Positions 21,624 through 31,847 of a stretch of 64,000 bases of DNA are shown piece by piece. The notes beneath the pieces were generated by a model. That model searched no databases, was not told the DNA's origin, and saw only the letters and a program-made list of their open reading frames with translations. Both the position numbers and the translations under genes were made by a program. Source of the stretch: Chondrilla cf. caribensis (lineage: Eukaryota > Porifera > Demospongiae > Chondrillida > Chondrillidae); the NCBI GenBank assembly GCA_964020155.1, contig OZ026564.1, forward strand, positions 4,070,223 through 4,134,222. Direction: 5' to 3'. The stretch's first letter is position 1, and every line of letters begins with the position of its first letter.

Positions 21624-21671
21624 CTTATAGATATTTGTAGTCTCTTCAAAATAACCTGTTCTTTTATACAT
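21624..21671 (-). other. Candidate minus-strand exon end (REEMYKRTGYFEETTNIYK)
   Basis: The minus strand reads REEMYKRTGYFEETTNIYK up to a consensus donor (AAG followed by GTGAGC). Related text ends at donors near 25207, 43415 and 55882 (NRTGYLKRLSIQ, NRTSYLKTI). The paralogue at 31.6 kb has shifted frame and reads a stop. Probably a decaying exon of the VTGR transcription units. Confidence 0.35.
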
Positions 21672-22078
21672 CTCCTCTCTTGTTATAAGTGATGTTGGGA
21701 GATTAGTAGAGAGTAAAAGCATGTTCATAATGACATTCATCATTTTTTGATGATATTCATTACAATTTCGATGATATCCATTGGTAGTTTTACAAAGAGG
21801 GAAGAAGCACTACTTGTGTTACATACCATCTTTGTTTACACACATTCTAAATTAGCCCACTCATCCTGCAACCATGTCAATAGACCCATTTTCGCCTCCA
21901 CTTTCAGAATTGGAACTTCACCCTAAGGAGAGAGGGTCTCTGACACTATGCTTCTGATATTCATTGTCTACTCAACCACAACTATGTCAAGTAATTACTG
22001 TTATGAATATTCTAATGAGCAAATAGAAAGTTATATGGCCTCTGTAGGAAGGTTCAACAGTGATTGTGGACAGGTTTA
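21672..22078. other. Spacer before 42-bp array
   Basis: Unique relative to the 31.7-kb paralogue, where a fold-back element and different sequence occur after GTTCATAATGAC. No gene seen. Confidence 0.4.
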
Positions 22079-22463
22079 GAATATCCACTAGGTGTACACC
22101 ATGTGCAGATCCTCCTATAGACCTATCCACTAGGTGTACCCCATGTGCAGATCCTCCTATAGACCTATCCACTAGGTGTACACCATGTGCAGATCCTCCT
22201 ACAGACCTATCCACTAGGTGTACCCCATGTGCAGATCCTCCTACAGACCTATCCACTAGGTGTACCCCATGTGCAGATCCTCCTATAGACCTATCCACTA
22301 GGTGTACCCCATGTGCAGATCCTCCTACAGACCTATCCACTAGATGTACACCATGTGCAGATCCTCCTACAGACCTATCCACTAGGTGTACCCCATGTGC
22401 AGATCCTCCTACAGACCTATCCACTAGGTGTACCCCATGTGCAGATCCTCCTACAGACCTATA
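22079..22463. repeat. 42-bp minisatellite, 9 units
   Basis: The unit contains TCCACTAGGTGTACACCATG and TGCAGATCCTCCTATAGACC. Because 42 is divisible by 3, the frame is kept on both strands (STRCTPCADPPIDL on plus, SVGGSAHGVHLVDR on minus). The paralogue at 32165-32206 has a single unit in the same flanks, so the array grew after the block duplicated. Confidence 0.95.
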
Positions 22464-22676
22464 CATGTGTAGATTTGGTGATGTTGTAAATATATTCTGA
22501 AAGAAATTCAAATGTCTGCCAAAATGGATGCAGCATGGCTGCCCATTTCAGTGGTCCCAACAACAGATTGGTGAACCCTAGAACTACTGGTTACTAACCA
22601 CTCACTAGATTTATGGAGTGTTGAGTGCTGTATTGTCAGTAACGGTATGACCACATCTTACTATGGTGTACTACTA

Positions 22677-22851
22677 CAGTCGTACCTCTCTATTACGAAC
22701 CTCTAAATTGCAGAAACCTCTATATTAAGGACACAATTCTGTATTCCAGTGTACTAATGTAGTGTATTGAATGACCTCTGAACTGAGGAAACCTCTGTAA
22801 TAAGGACTAAACTTAAGGTCCCAAAGTGTCCTTGATAGAGAGGTTCCACTG
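22677..22851. mobile_element. pogo/Tigger-like MITE, copy 1
   Basis: The 175-bp element begins CAGTCGTACCTCTCTATTAC and ends with the complement of CAGTGGAACCTCTCTATCAA: terminal inverted repeats matching at 19 of 24 positions. Flanks are TA on the left and CA on the right. The paralogue at 32.4 kb has the reverse pattern, which together implies an ancestral TA duplication, typical of Tc1/mariner-pogo. Confidence 0.82.
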
Positions 22852-23067
22852 CATTCATATCAGCTATTGGGTCACCTGGGATAAGTTGGAATTGGTGTCT
22901 TTAATCTTTAGCTGTGGACAAGTATCCTTCAATATTGAATCATCTCTCTATTGAGACAACACCAACATGAACTTGTATCAATAGGTCTGTGTTGGAGTGC
23001 TGTAGGCCATCAATTCCAAGTAGCTCCAGTTTATCCTATATCGACCAACTATTGGTAAACTACTGCA

Positions 23068-23211
23068 TTATAGTGTAGTACAGATCCTCGACTTTTCTAT
23101 CCCAAATTTAGTTGGAAGAGATGTAACAGTGGCTCCTTTCTTCAGTAGTTTACAAGTATCAAGCTTTTCATCCAAGGTTAACACAGTTCATTCTCTCTTA
23201 ACTGTTGGCAT
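23068..23211 (-). pseudogene. pogo/Tigger-type transposase N-terminal fragment, copy 2
   Basis: Same 144-bp coding segment as at the window start, but codon 8 has become TGA, so it reads MPTVKRE and stops. It lies 217 bp from the MITE at 22677-22851, whose terminal repeats are of the same superfamily. Whether the two were one element is not clear. Confidence 0.75.
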
Positions 23212-23341
23212 TTTTGCTGACTCAGCAAATCATGTAATACTCAGGTCATTCGGATAACTGATGTTTCAGTCAACTTATGTAAGTTCTGATATTCAACTAG
23301 TGTGTCTATGGTTTGTTTGCAATCAGCTGAATACACTCTCA

Positions 23342-23530
23342 TTGGTGTTATTGCTCAAGAGACTGTTATTGGTGGAGGTTTTCATGGATATACTCACACA
23401 CAACCCACTCCACCTGTGTGTACACATGTATGTTTATAATGGCTACAATGAAGGACTAGCTTTGTGTGTTCTTTGGATCAATCTGACTCATGTTTATATT
23501 GCAGTAATGAACGTTTGTGTTGGTTGTTGA
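23342..23530 (+). other. Block-B ORF of unknown meaning, copy 2
   Basis: Near-identical to 289-477 (NGYNEGLALCVLWINLTHV); treated as a duplicated segment. Confidence 0.3.
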
Positions 23531-23669
23531 TTAAATTTTCACACAAAATAATAGTAAATAAAAGTTATGTTTCACAATTATCCTTTGCAATAGTGATTAA
23601 CTGATGATATGTGGTGTATATGAAAATAGACAGTGCATAGTTGTTGCTTGAGCATAGGAGCTCTCCCTC

Positions 23670-23876
23670 TCAACCTCCTCTACCAGTCACTAGTTGTGCA
23701 TTTTGTTCCTTTATAGTAGCCAGCCATGGGGTGTGTGGTGATACACCAACTACCAGTTGACTGTTATCACCGAACAAGTGGTTAGGTGGTAACTGGAGGT
23801 TCTGTCCAACCACCATTTGTTGGTTTCTTGGAGTGAGAAGAGTTTCTTCCTGAGTGGCTGTGTTCCTGAGGTCCAT
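23670..23876 (-). CDS. Single-module VTGR protein ORF (68 aa), copy 2
   Basis: Same 68-codon frame as at 0.6 kb, with MDLRN for MDLSN and TPRNQQ for TPTNQQ. It contains one complete 43-residue module ending QLVTGRGG. An acceptor precedes it at 23887. A conserved upstream exon with donor ends at 23963 and could be 5' untranslated, since its phase does not read through. Confidence 0.55.
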   Translation of the reverse strand: MDLRNTATQEETLLTPRNQQMVVGQNLQLPPNHLFGDNSQLVVGVSPHTPWLATIKEQNAQLVTGRGG

Positions 23877-23962
23877 CCCAGTATCTGCAAAGGATAGATT
23901 TCACGTAGAACAGAACAGTCAGTAGCTGGGATTGTAACATAAGGGGGAACATCATACTTTAC

Positions 23963-24046
23963 CTTATTTGAACGGGTTGTTAAAATCGGGTGGATTGCTA
24001 CGGTGTGTCCCCTGAAGCCTAGCTCAGTGGGAATATGAAACGGCAT
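23963..24046 (-). other. Candidate upstream (5') exon of VTGR gene, copy 1
   Basis: The minus strand reads MPFHIPTELGFRGH to LTTRSNK and meets AAG followed by GTAAAG. The same exon and donor lie upstream of VTGR copies at 29976 and 61810. Joining it to the VTGR acceptor is out of phase, so if real it is probably untranslated or joins elsewhere. Confidence 0.4.
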
Positions 24047-24067
24047 ATGTTTTCAGCAGTTTGATTG

Positions 24068-24118
24068 TCGATGGACGGCTTTCAGGAGATCGATTGTCGA
24101 TAGATGGCTTTTGATGGA
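24068..24118. repeat. 29-bp repeat (GATAGATGGCTTTCAGGAGA), 2 units
   Basis: The unit continues TCGATTGTC. The same unit is expanded to about 5 copies at 30066-30212 and 61904-62050. Confidence 0.8.
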
Positions 24119-24239
24119 TTTATACGTGAAATGATGAAGTCGGTCATGTGGTGTGAATTTACCTGGTGATAAACAAGAAGGCACCCCACCGTGTCATAGG
24201 CAAGAAGGGACCGTGTGCACGTACGTAGCAGGCAGGGCA

Positions 24240-24560
24240 TCTTTGGGCAACAGAACCACCTCAGTAACAGGACCACCTCAGTAATAGGGACCACCTCAGT
24301 AACAGGACCACCTCAGTAATAGGACCACCTCAGTAATGGGACCTCCTCAGTAATAGGGACCACCTCAGTAACAGGACCACCTCAGTAGATAGGACTACCT
24401 CAGTAACAGTACCACCTCAGTAATGGGACCACCTTAGTAATGGGACCACCTTAGTAATGGGACCACCTCAGTAGATGGGAACACCTTAGTAAGAGGACGG
24501 CTTCAGTAATGGGACCACCTCAGTAACAGGACCACCTTAGTAATAGGACTACTATTTCCC
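24240..24560. repeat. 17-bp minisatellite, about 18 degenerate units
   Basis: GGACCACCTCAGTAATA units with AGTAGATAGG and AAGAGGACGGC variants. Confidence 0.88.
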
Positions 24561-24755
24561 ATTTCCAGGGATTCGTGTATTGTATGTTTGCTCTACAAAT
24601 GATCCATCTCACAAGTGAGAACAACTCTCCTAGAATATATCCACACTGGTAGTTGTATCAGTAAATGGCCATCTTCCAGTAACTGGTCCACAAACTACTC
24701 CATTGGTATAGCACTATTGAATTCACTTTAATATCTGGGAACAGTCACTGCTTAC

Positions 24756-24914
24756 CTTATTTCTGTGCTTTCTTATTGGAGTGTAACTTGGGAATGGAAC
24801 TCTCCCGTGCTGGCGTGAATGAAACTGTTGACTGTTGTGGAATGGGTGATATTCATGAGAGTGCAAACTATATTCATTGTTGCTGAAGGGGCTATATTGC
24901 GGGAGTACCATCAC
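24756..24914 (-). other. Candidate minus-strand exon ending SYTPIRKHRNK
   Basis: An open frame begins MMVLPQYSPFSNNEYSLHSH and ends PFPSYTPIRKHRNK at a consensus donor (AAG, GTAAGCAG). The end is conserved at 63184 (SYTPRGKHRNK) and degenerate at 35.1, 30.6 and 48.3 kb. No acceptor is clearly identified. Confidence 0.38.
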
Positions 24915-25034
24915 CCATTCCGCGGAGGAGCGATGAATATAGTTAGGAGTTGATGATGTTAATTATATTCATTGCTGTAGCTATTTACCGTAAATACGGG
25001 TAATTGTAAGGGGCGTTTAATTGACGCACTGGGC

Positions 25035-25200
25035 GTCAACTAAGAAGGCGCAGATGAGGCATACTGTATACTACACTAAACAAGAAGGGACTGTGTGTAC
25101 TAGAAAGGGGCATCTTGTACACTGAATAAGAAGGGACTGTGTGTACTAGGAAGGGGGCATCTTGTACACTAAACAAGAAGGGACTGTGTGTACTTCAGCT
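25035..25200. repeat. 46-bp minisatellite, about 3 units
   Basis: The unit contains GTGTGTACTAGGAAGGGGCA, TCTTGTACACTAAATAAGAA and GGGACT. Arrays of this unit occur at about ten places in the window. Confidence 0.9.
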
Positions 25201-25206
25201 ACTCAC

Positions 25207-25290
25207 CTTGTATTGATAGTCTCTTCAAATAGCCTGTTCTGTTAACCCCTTTCTTCTTCAAGTGTTCTGAGCACTGCAGTTGTTGATTTT
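25207..25290 (-). other. Candidate minus-strand exon end (KKKGVNRTGYLKRLSIQ)
   Basis: The frame reads EHLKKKGVNRTGYLKRLSIQ to a strong donor (CAAG, GTGAGTAG) in phase 1, the phase required by VTGR exons. The copy at 43415 reads a one-codon variant. The copy at 49.5 kb (KKKGLTEQLFEETVNTR) has lost the GT. Confidence 0.4.
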
Positions 25291-25634
25291 CTGATCTCAA
25301 AATTAGCAATAATGTTTATACAGTTTCAACATGTTACTATTATACTGTGTTCTTCGTGTACTTAGTGTAATGATGGTCATCTTCATTGCCTCTTGGTTAA
25401 GAAGGATTGTCTCTTAATTGGATTCAACCTATAGCGTGCACATGCATTATAAAAACATGTTACATTGTACATAGGTGACACGTAGGTGATTTGTACGGAA
25501 CATATCTTCTTACTACATACGTATGTATTGTAATGTACTTGATGATATTCCTTCCTTGCCTGCACTTTGCCTTCTTATAGTAATGATATTCATGATCACA
25601 TTGAACATTATTTCAACTCAAATTCAAGTCACAG
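25291..25634. other. Spacer before exon H, unit 3
   Basis: Conserved with 43.5-43.85 and 63.3-63.5 kb. No gene seen. Confidence 0.45.
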
Positions 25635-25864
25635 CACTACATTTTGACACACACAAGCATAGAGATAGAGAACAAATCCACACCAGAAGCTTGGGCTGGT
25701 AGAGTGCCAAATTATACAATGTGTGTAGACAGTACTCCTCTCCCTCAGGTGATGAGGTCTATATTCAGAACGTCCACTGAACTGAGTCCACTGGAGAGTG
25801 TGGAGGGAGTCCATGTCATACCTGGTCATGTGTTCATAGTACGACATCATCCACAAGTTGCAGA

Positions 25865-25866
<2 letters not shown>
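25635..25866 (+). CDS. Exon H of the H/P gene, unit 3 (open)
   Basis: After CACAG the exon reads in phase 0 [16 protein letters not shown], then [19 protein letters not shown], then [18 protein letters not shown], ending in phase 1 where the GT microsatellite starts. There are two N-glycosylation sequons (NKS, NYT) and one Cys. A stronger alternative donor is CCTCAG before GTGATGAG in mid-exon. Not recognised. This is the only unit in which both H and P are open. Confidence 0.5.
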
Positions 25867-25948
<82 letters not shown>

Positions 25949-26089
25949 ATGTGTGTGTGTGTGTGTGTGTGTGTTTGAGTGTGTATGAGTGTGTGTGTGT
26001 GTGTGCGTGCGTGCGTGTGTGTGTGCATGTGTGTGTGTGTGTGTGTGTGTGTGTGAGTGTGTGTGTGTGCACGTGTGTGTGTGTGTGTG

Positions 26090-26130
<41 letters not shown>

Positions 26131-26173
26131 GTGTGTGTGTGTTTGAGTGTGTATGAATGTGTGTGTACATATG

Positions 26174-26244
<71 letters not shown>
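25867..26244. repeat. (GT)n microsatellite, unit 3
   Basis: About 380 bp of GT repeats with GC, TGAG and CATG interruptions, the longest of the four H-intron arrays. Confidence 0.95.
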
Positions 26245-27102
26245 CATTGTACATACGTACATGCATACATGTCCAATGTACATTGAGTTTATGAGTGTGT
26301 GCTTTGTGTGTTGTGTGTTACGTACTCACACACACACAACTGTATCTACATGTGTATACGTACTTGTTTTGACATAAGCGCATAAATACATACATACATA
26401 CATACATACATACTCACATACATACGTACCCTAGTTTGTAACTCACAATCATCCAACATGTAGAGTTGCCTCAGGAATGAGTCCAAACGACCTGTAACGA
26501 TTTTAGCACTTCGTACACATCATAACAACACCTTAGTGCAGTGTGCTGGGTAAATCTGAAAGGTTCAAAGGTTATGTACACATGTATGTTAACATTATCC
26601 CAAATGACAGCAATATGAGTTACACTGATTGTGTATGCATTCTGTGAATGTGTGTACTCATGTACATGTGTACTATGTACATACAGGTGAATGTGTGTAG
26701 TACATAATGTATGTGAATATTGCCTATAATATTACCTATATATGTAAATGTATGTATGTTCTTGTGTACATCTTGTGAATATGTAGCCAGTAGACAAGTG
26801 GGGAGGGGTGAATCAACTTTATAGGAATCTCCTTCCAGACTATTTGTAGGTACTGGGAATTTTGAACTCTCCACAGTCTTACTGAGGGGTAACATAAGGG
26901 TTACCAGGAGCCTGTACCACCATGTTCTAACTTATGAAATTACAATCTCCCTTTCCTAACTCCTGTTTACGGTCCTCATATGTGAGTGTGTGTACTCTCT
27001 CACTGTGATACTGAGATTGATCTGACCAACATCCGTTCCTGTTTTATTTGTACCTAATACATGCTGTATGTTATCCCCTCTTTATTATTGTTCTCTGTGT
27101 AG
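26245..27102. other. H-P intron, unit 3
   Basis: Contains (CATA)n and the conserved TGTAG/GGTACTGGGAATTTTGAACT segment. No certain exon. Confidence 0.45.
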
Positions 27103-27373
27103 AACTGGTAGGACACATGGAGGGAGTGTTATATGGGTGGAACAGGATGATGGTGTTATCCTTAACAATGGACAACCTACAGACCAGATAGTAACTCCTA
27201 CACAGGAGACTCCGATTACACCCAAAACCAGCACCCAAGAGTCGCTTTCGGATTGTGAGGATTTACACAGCAAGCTGGTCCCTGGAGTATCCGAAACTCC
27301 CTTCACCCACGAATTCACCAACAAACCAACTTTGATAGGACAATTGTTCAAAGAAGCCGATTCCTCAGATTAG
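27103..27373 (+). CDS. Terminal exon P, unit 3
   Basis: The 89-codon frame is intact (TGRTHGGSVIWVEQDDG to LFKEADSSD, TAG). Relative to unit 1, changes are mostly conservative or synonymous (GGG/GGT Gly, E/D), which supports this frame over the alternatives. Exon H lies 1.24 kb upstream and is open in this unit. Confidence 0.6.
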
Positions 27374-28411
27374 AATAGTGTGTATGTGATGTGATGTAGT
27401 ACAATATACATATCTGTGTATAGTATGTGTGATCTTTTTTACTTTTGCTCACACACACATACTGAGCATGTTATATATTTAGCAACAATCACACATGTGT
27501 TGTATATGGGATGTGATCCATGAAACATAAGTAAATCTTCCTTGATGTTTTGTATTGTTGATGTTTTGTGTTGTTCACTTCTTATTGTTTGTACGTTTGT
27601 TTACTGATGAGCTGTTGTTTTATTGTTCGCCTATTGTATTGCTATTATTATGAAGTTTATCAATGTACGTATATTATTTATTAATGATTTCAAATCACAG
27701 AACACGTGTATACATGTGGTGTGAATCCTCATTAATCCACCACCACTTTATCCGTCAAACCATTTAGTCGACCACAAATACCGATATAATGTACATACAG
27801 GTACTGATGAATATCCAGTTCATCCACTACAATTTCTCAACACAAACAGTGGTGAATTGATGAGAACTCACTTTAGAGTGATGTAGCTTTTAGTCTGCCT
27901 ACCATGATTTCCCCAAACCATATATATACAACCAGTTTTAATATCCAGTTAATTTGCCATATTTCATGACAACGAATTACATGTGGTGGATGAATGAGAA
28001 TTCTCAGTGTGGACATATAATCTTATTATAGCTATCATAGAGTTTATTGTTACTGAATTGCGTATGTACAAATATCATTGGAAATTAATACATCGTTAAC
28101 AATCAATATATTTCTATGACATTGTACATGTTAGCATACTGTATACAGTAATAGTATTATATTCATACGTATATATTATATGCAACAGGGATTTATTTTC
28201 TGATGATCACTTATGAAATGAATTTACAAAATGAATGAAACATGCACTCAACTACACACACCCATTAAATTATTATATCGCCAAGTCCCGTTCCAAGTTC
28301 AGATTAGTCTGGCGTAGCCGACCCTTTGATCCGCCATTTTTTGTTCGTGGGCGGAAAGAGAGTCAGTGTCGACCACACAACAATTTCGCATTTCTTGCTG
28401 ACCAGGCGGTG
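27374..28411. other. AT-rich 3' flank of exon P, unit 3
   Basis: As in unit 1, the 32-residue minus-strand gene is deleted between about 28240 and 28265 and P is followed directly by the F region. Confidence 0.5.
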
Positions 28412-28480
28412 ATGAGTTTGACTGCGATATCCTTTGAAGTCCAAAGACTCTGGTCGGTGTGGCCCCTCAATAATGTCCAG
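28412..28480 (+). CDS. First coding exon F, copy 3
   Basis: 23 codons, identical to copy 1, CAG/GTAACC donor, upstream CpG-rich region with CCGCCATTTT and a one-ended TAGTCTGGCGTAGCCGACCC transposon terminus. Confidence 0.5.
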
Positions 28481-29415
28481 GTAACCGTTTTACGTCTCTC
28501 ACAACCCCGTATGCTCGTATGTGTGTGCATGTGGAGGTAACCCCCCATGTCTGCTGTGTATGTGTAGAGATTGTTCGCTACTTCCCACTCACCGGGTTCA
28601 TGAAGTATTGAGTGCTGTATTGTTAGTAATGATATGGCCATATCTAACTGTGATTTTCATATAATTATGGTAAGTTATTGAAGCTAAGGAATTCGGGCTT
28701 TTGTGTTCAGTGTAGTAAGAAAGAACGTATTCCTTGTGTACTGTGGGCACTAATAATAATAAGCCATGTTGTGAGCTGTGAGTGTGCCTTAATGCCATAT
28801 GTATTAAGAGAGGGCATCTGTATGAGGTCATTAATTCACTCTATAGTGTTCAAAATTACCCTTACGTACTCTTCACTCTTAAAGTATGGTTGTATACAAT
28901 GTACATGTACGCATCTTGCCAAGTATAACTTTGACACGAATTTGGAATACAATATTCCACAAAGTAGTGCAGTTCATCAGTGTGTCTGTCCATACCCTTG
29001 GGCCTTCTTGTTGCAAAGCATGAATGTGATGGCAACAGTGATATTTATGCTCTAGTGTGTCATAGCACACTGTGAGGTATGGCCTTTACTTCAATCAATT
29101 TGTTGTTTTGTGTCAATTCATCTTACATATATACATATGTTCCTATTGCAAAACCAAGCATCTTCTGTTAGCTGTTGATTCAAATGTCCACATGTTGGAA
29201 ATATATTATTACAAAAACTAATAGCGAATACAAAACTTCACCTCATGACTATCTGTTGTACTAGTGATCAGCTGATACTACTGATGATGCAGTCCAATGT
29301 ACATACGTATGTACAGTGGGTGGTAGTAAATGTATGGGAGTGCATATGAGCAAGGGGAAGGAATTAGCGAGGATGATCCAACATTCATGCGAGTTTCTCA
29401 ATTGATAATGGTACC
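28481..29415. other. F-S spacer, unit 3
   Basis: The first part matches other F copies. From about 28725 it switches to block similar to 1.2-1.8 kb. ORFs here are unsupported. Confidence 0.45.
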
Positions 29416-29889
29416 TCAAGGAGCTCTCCCTCTCTGCCTCCCGGTCACCAGTTCAGCTTTCTCCTCCTCCACTGTGACCAGCAGTGTGGCAAGTGGTGAT
29501 TGGACCACTACAAGTTCACTGCTATCACCAAATGCTCCTTCCGGTTTCAACTGGTTGGTTTTTGAGAGAACCATTTGTTGTTTTCCTTCTGAGCCAGACA
29601 TTTCTTCCCAACTGCCAGTAGTAGTGGGGACCACAGTTGTCTGTCTTGTCTCTTCTCCTGAATTGGTTGGAGAGTAGGCTGTTGGGGATCCTCTACCAGT
29701 CACTAGTTGTGCATTTTGTTCCTTTATAGTAGCCAGCCATGGGGTGTGTGGTGATACACCAACTACCAGTTGACTGTTATCACCAAACAAGTGGTTAGGT
29801 GGTAACTGGAGGTTCTGTCCAACCACCATTGCTTGGTTTGTTGGAGTGAGAAGGGTTTTTTCCTGAGTGGCTGTGTTACTGAGGTCCAT
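29416..29889 (-). CDS. Double-module VTGR protein, exon S, copy 3 (157 aa)
   Basis: Intact frame with both modules (24-66 and 109-151) and the usual linker. Small differences are TPTNQAMVV and KTNQLKP. The acceptor at 29898 is preceded, 80-160 bp upstream, by the candidate 5' exon ending at 29976. Confidence 0.65.
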   Translation of the reverse strand: MDLSNTATQEKTLLTPTNQAMVVGQNLQLPPNHLFGDNSQLVVGVSPHTPWLATIKEQNAQLVTGRGSPTAYSPTNSGEETRQTTVVPTTTGSWEEMSGSEGKQQMVLSKTNQLKPEGAFGDSSELVVVQSPLATLLVTVEEEKAELVTGRQRGRAP

Positions 29890-29975
29890 CCTAGTATCTG
29901 CAAAGAATAGATTTTGAGTGGAACAGAACAGTCAGTAGCTGGGATTGTAACATAAGGGGGAGTATCATACTTTAC

Positions 29976-30059
29976 CTTATCTGAACGGGTTGTTAAAATC
30001 GGGTGGATTGCTACGTCGTGTCCCCTGAAGCCTAGCTTAGTGGGAATATGAAACGGCAC
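29976..30059 (-). other. Candidate upstream (5') exon of VTGR gene, copy 2
   Basis: MPFHIPTKLGFRGH to LTTRSDK, then AAG followed by GTAAAG. Same arrangement as at 23.96 and 61.81 kb. Confidence 0.4.
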
Positions 30060-30065
30060 ATGTTT

Positions 30066-30212
30066 TTCAGCAGTTCGATTGTCGATGGACGGCTTTCAGG
30101 AGATCGATTGTCGATAGATGGCTTTCAGGAGATCGATTGTCGATAGATGGCTTTCAGGAGATCGATTGTCGATAGATGGCTTTCAGGAGATCGATTGTCG
30201 ATAGATGGCTTT
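30066..30212. repeat. 29-bp repeat (GATAGATGGCTTTCAGGAGA), 5 units
   Basis: Exact 29-bp spacing. The flanks match 24.07 and 61.9 kb, where the copy number differs. Confidence 0.9.
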
Positions 30213-30349
30213 TGATGGATTTATACGTGAAATGACGAATTCGGTCACATGGTGCAAATTTACCGGGTGATAAACAAGAAGGTACCCCACTGTGTCATAG
30301 GCAAGAAGGGAACGTGCACACGTAGCAGACAGGGCATCTTTGGGCAACA

Positions 30350-30530
30350 GAACCATCTCAGTATTAGGAACACCTCAGTAATAGGACCACCTCAGTAATG
30401 GGACCACTTCAGTAATAGGACCACCTCAGTAATGGGACCTCCTCAGTAATAGGGACCACCTCAGTAGATAGGAACACCTCAGCAAGAGGATGACTTCAGT
30501 AATGGGACCACCTCAGTAATAGGACTACTA
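30350..30530. repeat. 17-bp minisatellite, about 10 units
   Basis: Same unit family, with AGTAGATAGG variants shared with 24.4 kb. Confidence 0.88.
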
Positions 30531-30889
30531 TTATGGTAGTTGTATCAGTAAGTGGCCATCTTCCAGTAACTGGTCCACAAAACTAGTCCATTGTCATAGC
30601 ACTATTGAATTCACTTTAATATCTGTGAATAGTCACTGCTCATCTTATTTCTGTGCTTTGTCCCTGGAGTGTAGCTTGTGAATGAGACTATCCTGCTGTT
30701 GGTGGGGACCTGTTGCCGAATTGGTGACTAGAGTGATAGGACACTACTTCGTGCTTCTTTGAACTATACCAATAGTATTATTATTTCCCTTCTTGTTGTC
30801 ACCCCTCTTGTAGAGGGCTAACTGTATTCATTGTATGTGGGATCACCAAGGAGCGAACCCAGGGTTTTGTGGTGGCTGTACGGGCGTTT
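30531..30889. other. Spacer with degraded candidate exon
   Basis: Homologous to 24.56-25.0 kb. The donor after HRNK is lost here (AAGATGAGC in place of AAGGTAAGC). Confidence 0.4.
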
Positions 30890-31190
30890 CCTAAGAAGGC
30901 GCACTATGCGCAGCTGAGGCATACTGTATATTACACTAAATAAGAAAGGACTGTGTGTACTAGGAAGATGCATCTTGTACACTAAATAAGAAGGGACTGT
31001 GTGTACTAGGAAGGGGCATCTTGTACACTAAACAAGAAGGGACTGTGTGTACTAGGAAGGGGCATCTTGTACACTAAACAAGAAGGGACTGTGTGTACTA
31101 GGAAGGGGCATCTTGTACACTAAATAAGAAGGGATCGACTGTGTGTACTAGGAAGGGGCATCTTGTGTGTACTAAATAAGAAGGGCATCT
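30890..31190. repeat. 46-bp minisatellite, about 6 units
   Basis: Regular TCTTGTACACTAAATAAGAA units. Confidence 0.92.
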
Positions 31191-31249
31191 TGTATTGTAT
31201 GCGGCCATCAGTTCACTCCAGTGTCCAAAAGTTACCTCTCTTTAGTAAA

Positions 31250-31410
31250 GGGGACCACCTCAGTAACAGGACCACCTCAGTAATTGAACCACCTCAGTAA
31301 CAGGACCACCTCAGTAATAGGACCACCTCAGTAATGGGACCATCTCAGTATTAGAACCACCTCAGTAACAGGACCATCTCAGTAATGGGACCACCTCTGT
31401 AATAGGATCA
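31250..31410. repeat. 17-bp minisatellite, about 9 units
   Basis: GGACCACCTCAGTAACA family. A single GTGTCCAAAAGTTACC just before it is a one-copy relative of the large 17/18-bp satellite. Confidence 0.88.
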
Positions 31411-31705
31411 CTATTTCCCTGGGCCAGCTCCAGGGGCTCCTGCATTGTATTTGTACTCTCCAACTGTTTCACCTCACAACTCACAACTGTTAAAATTCAT
31501 TCATGTATTCACTCACTCAGTCCTGGTGTTCTGCTCTTATGCTATGATATATAATACGTACGTATATTGTGGAGTTCTGGACCTGCTCACCTTATAGATA
31601 TTTGGTAGTCTCTTCAAAATAACCTGCTCTTTTATACATCTCCTCTCTTGTTATAAGTGATGTTGGGAGATTAGTAGGGAGTGAAAGCATGTTCATAATG
31701 ACCAT

Positions 31706-31847
31706 CAGAGTGAACAGCACGTTGTAATGAGAAGACTGTCAGAATATAACAATCCCTATATCAACAGCTGTGATTGCTTGTGCAATACACAGTATAGGGA
31801 TTGTTATATTCCGACAGTCTTCTCATTACGACATGCTGCTCACTCCG
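31706..31847. mobile_element. Fold-back element with 55-bp inverted arms
   Basis: Arms 31706-31760 and 31793-31847 are inverted copies with about four mismatches, around a 32-base loop. The paralogue at 21.7 kb lacks it after the shared GTTCATAATGAC. No clear target duplication. Confidence 0.7.

Noticed and set aside
22060..22500. Cys-rich repeat protein (STRCTPCADPPIDL)n as a gene
   Set aside because: The frame is kept only because the unit is 42 bp. The one-unit paralogue has no start, splice signals or other coding evidence, and the opposite strand is equally open.
25629..26377. Poly-(His-Thr) and poly-(Val-Cys) ORFs, also at 7.5, 44.0 and 63.7 kb
   Set aside because: Translation of (GT)n/(CA)n microsatellites.
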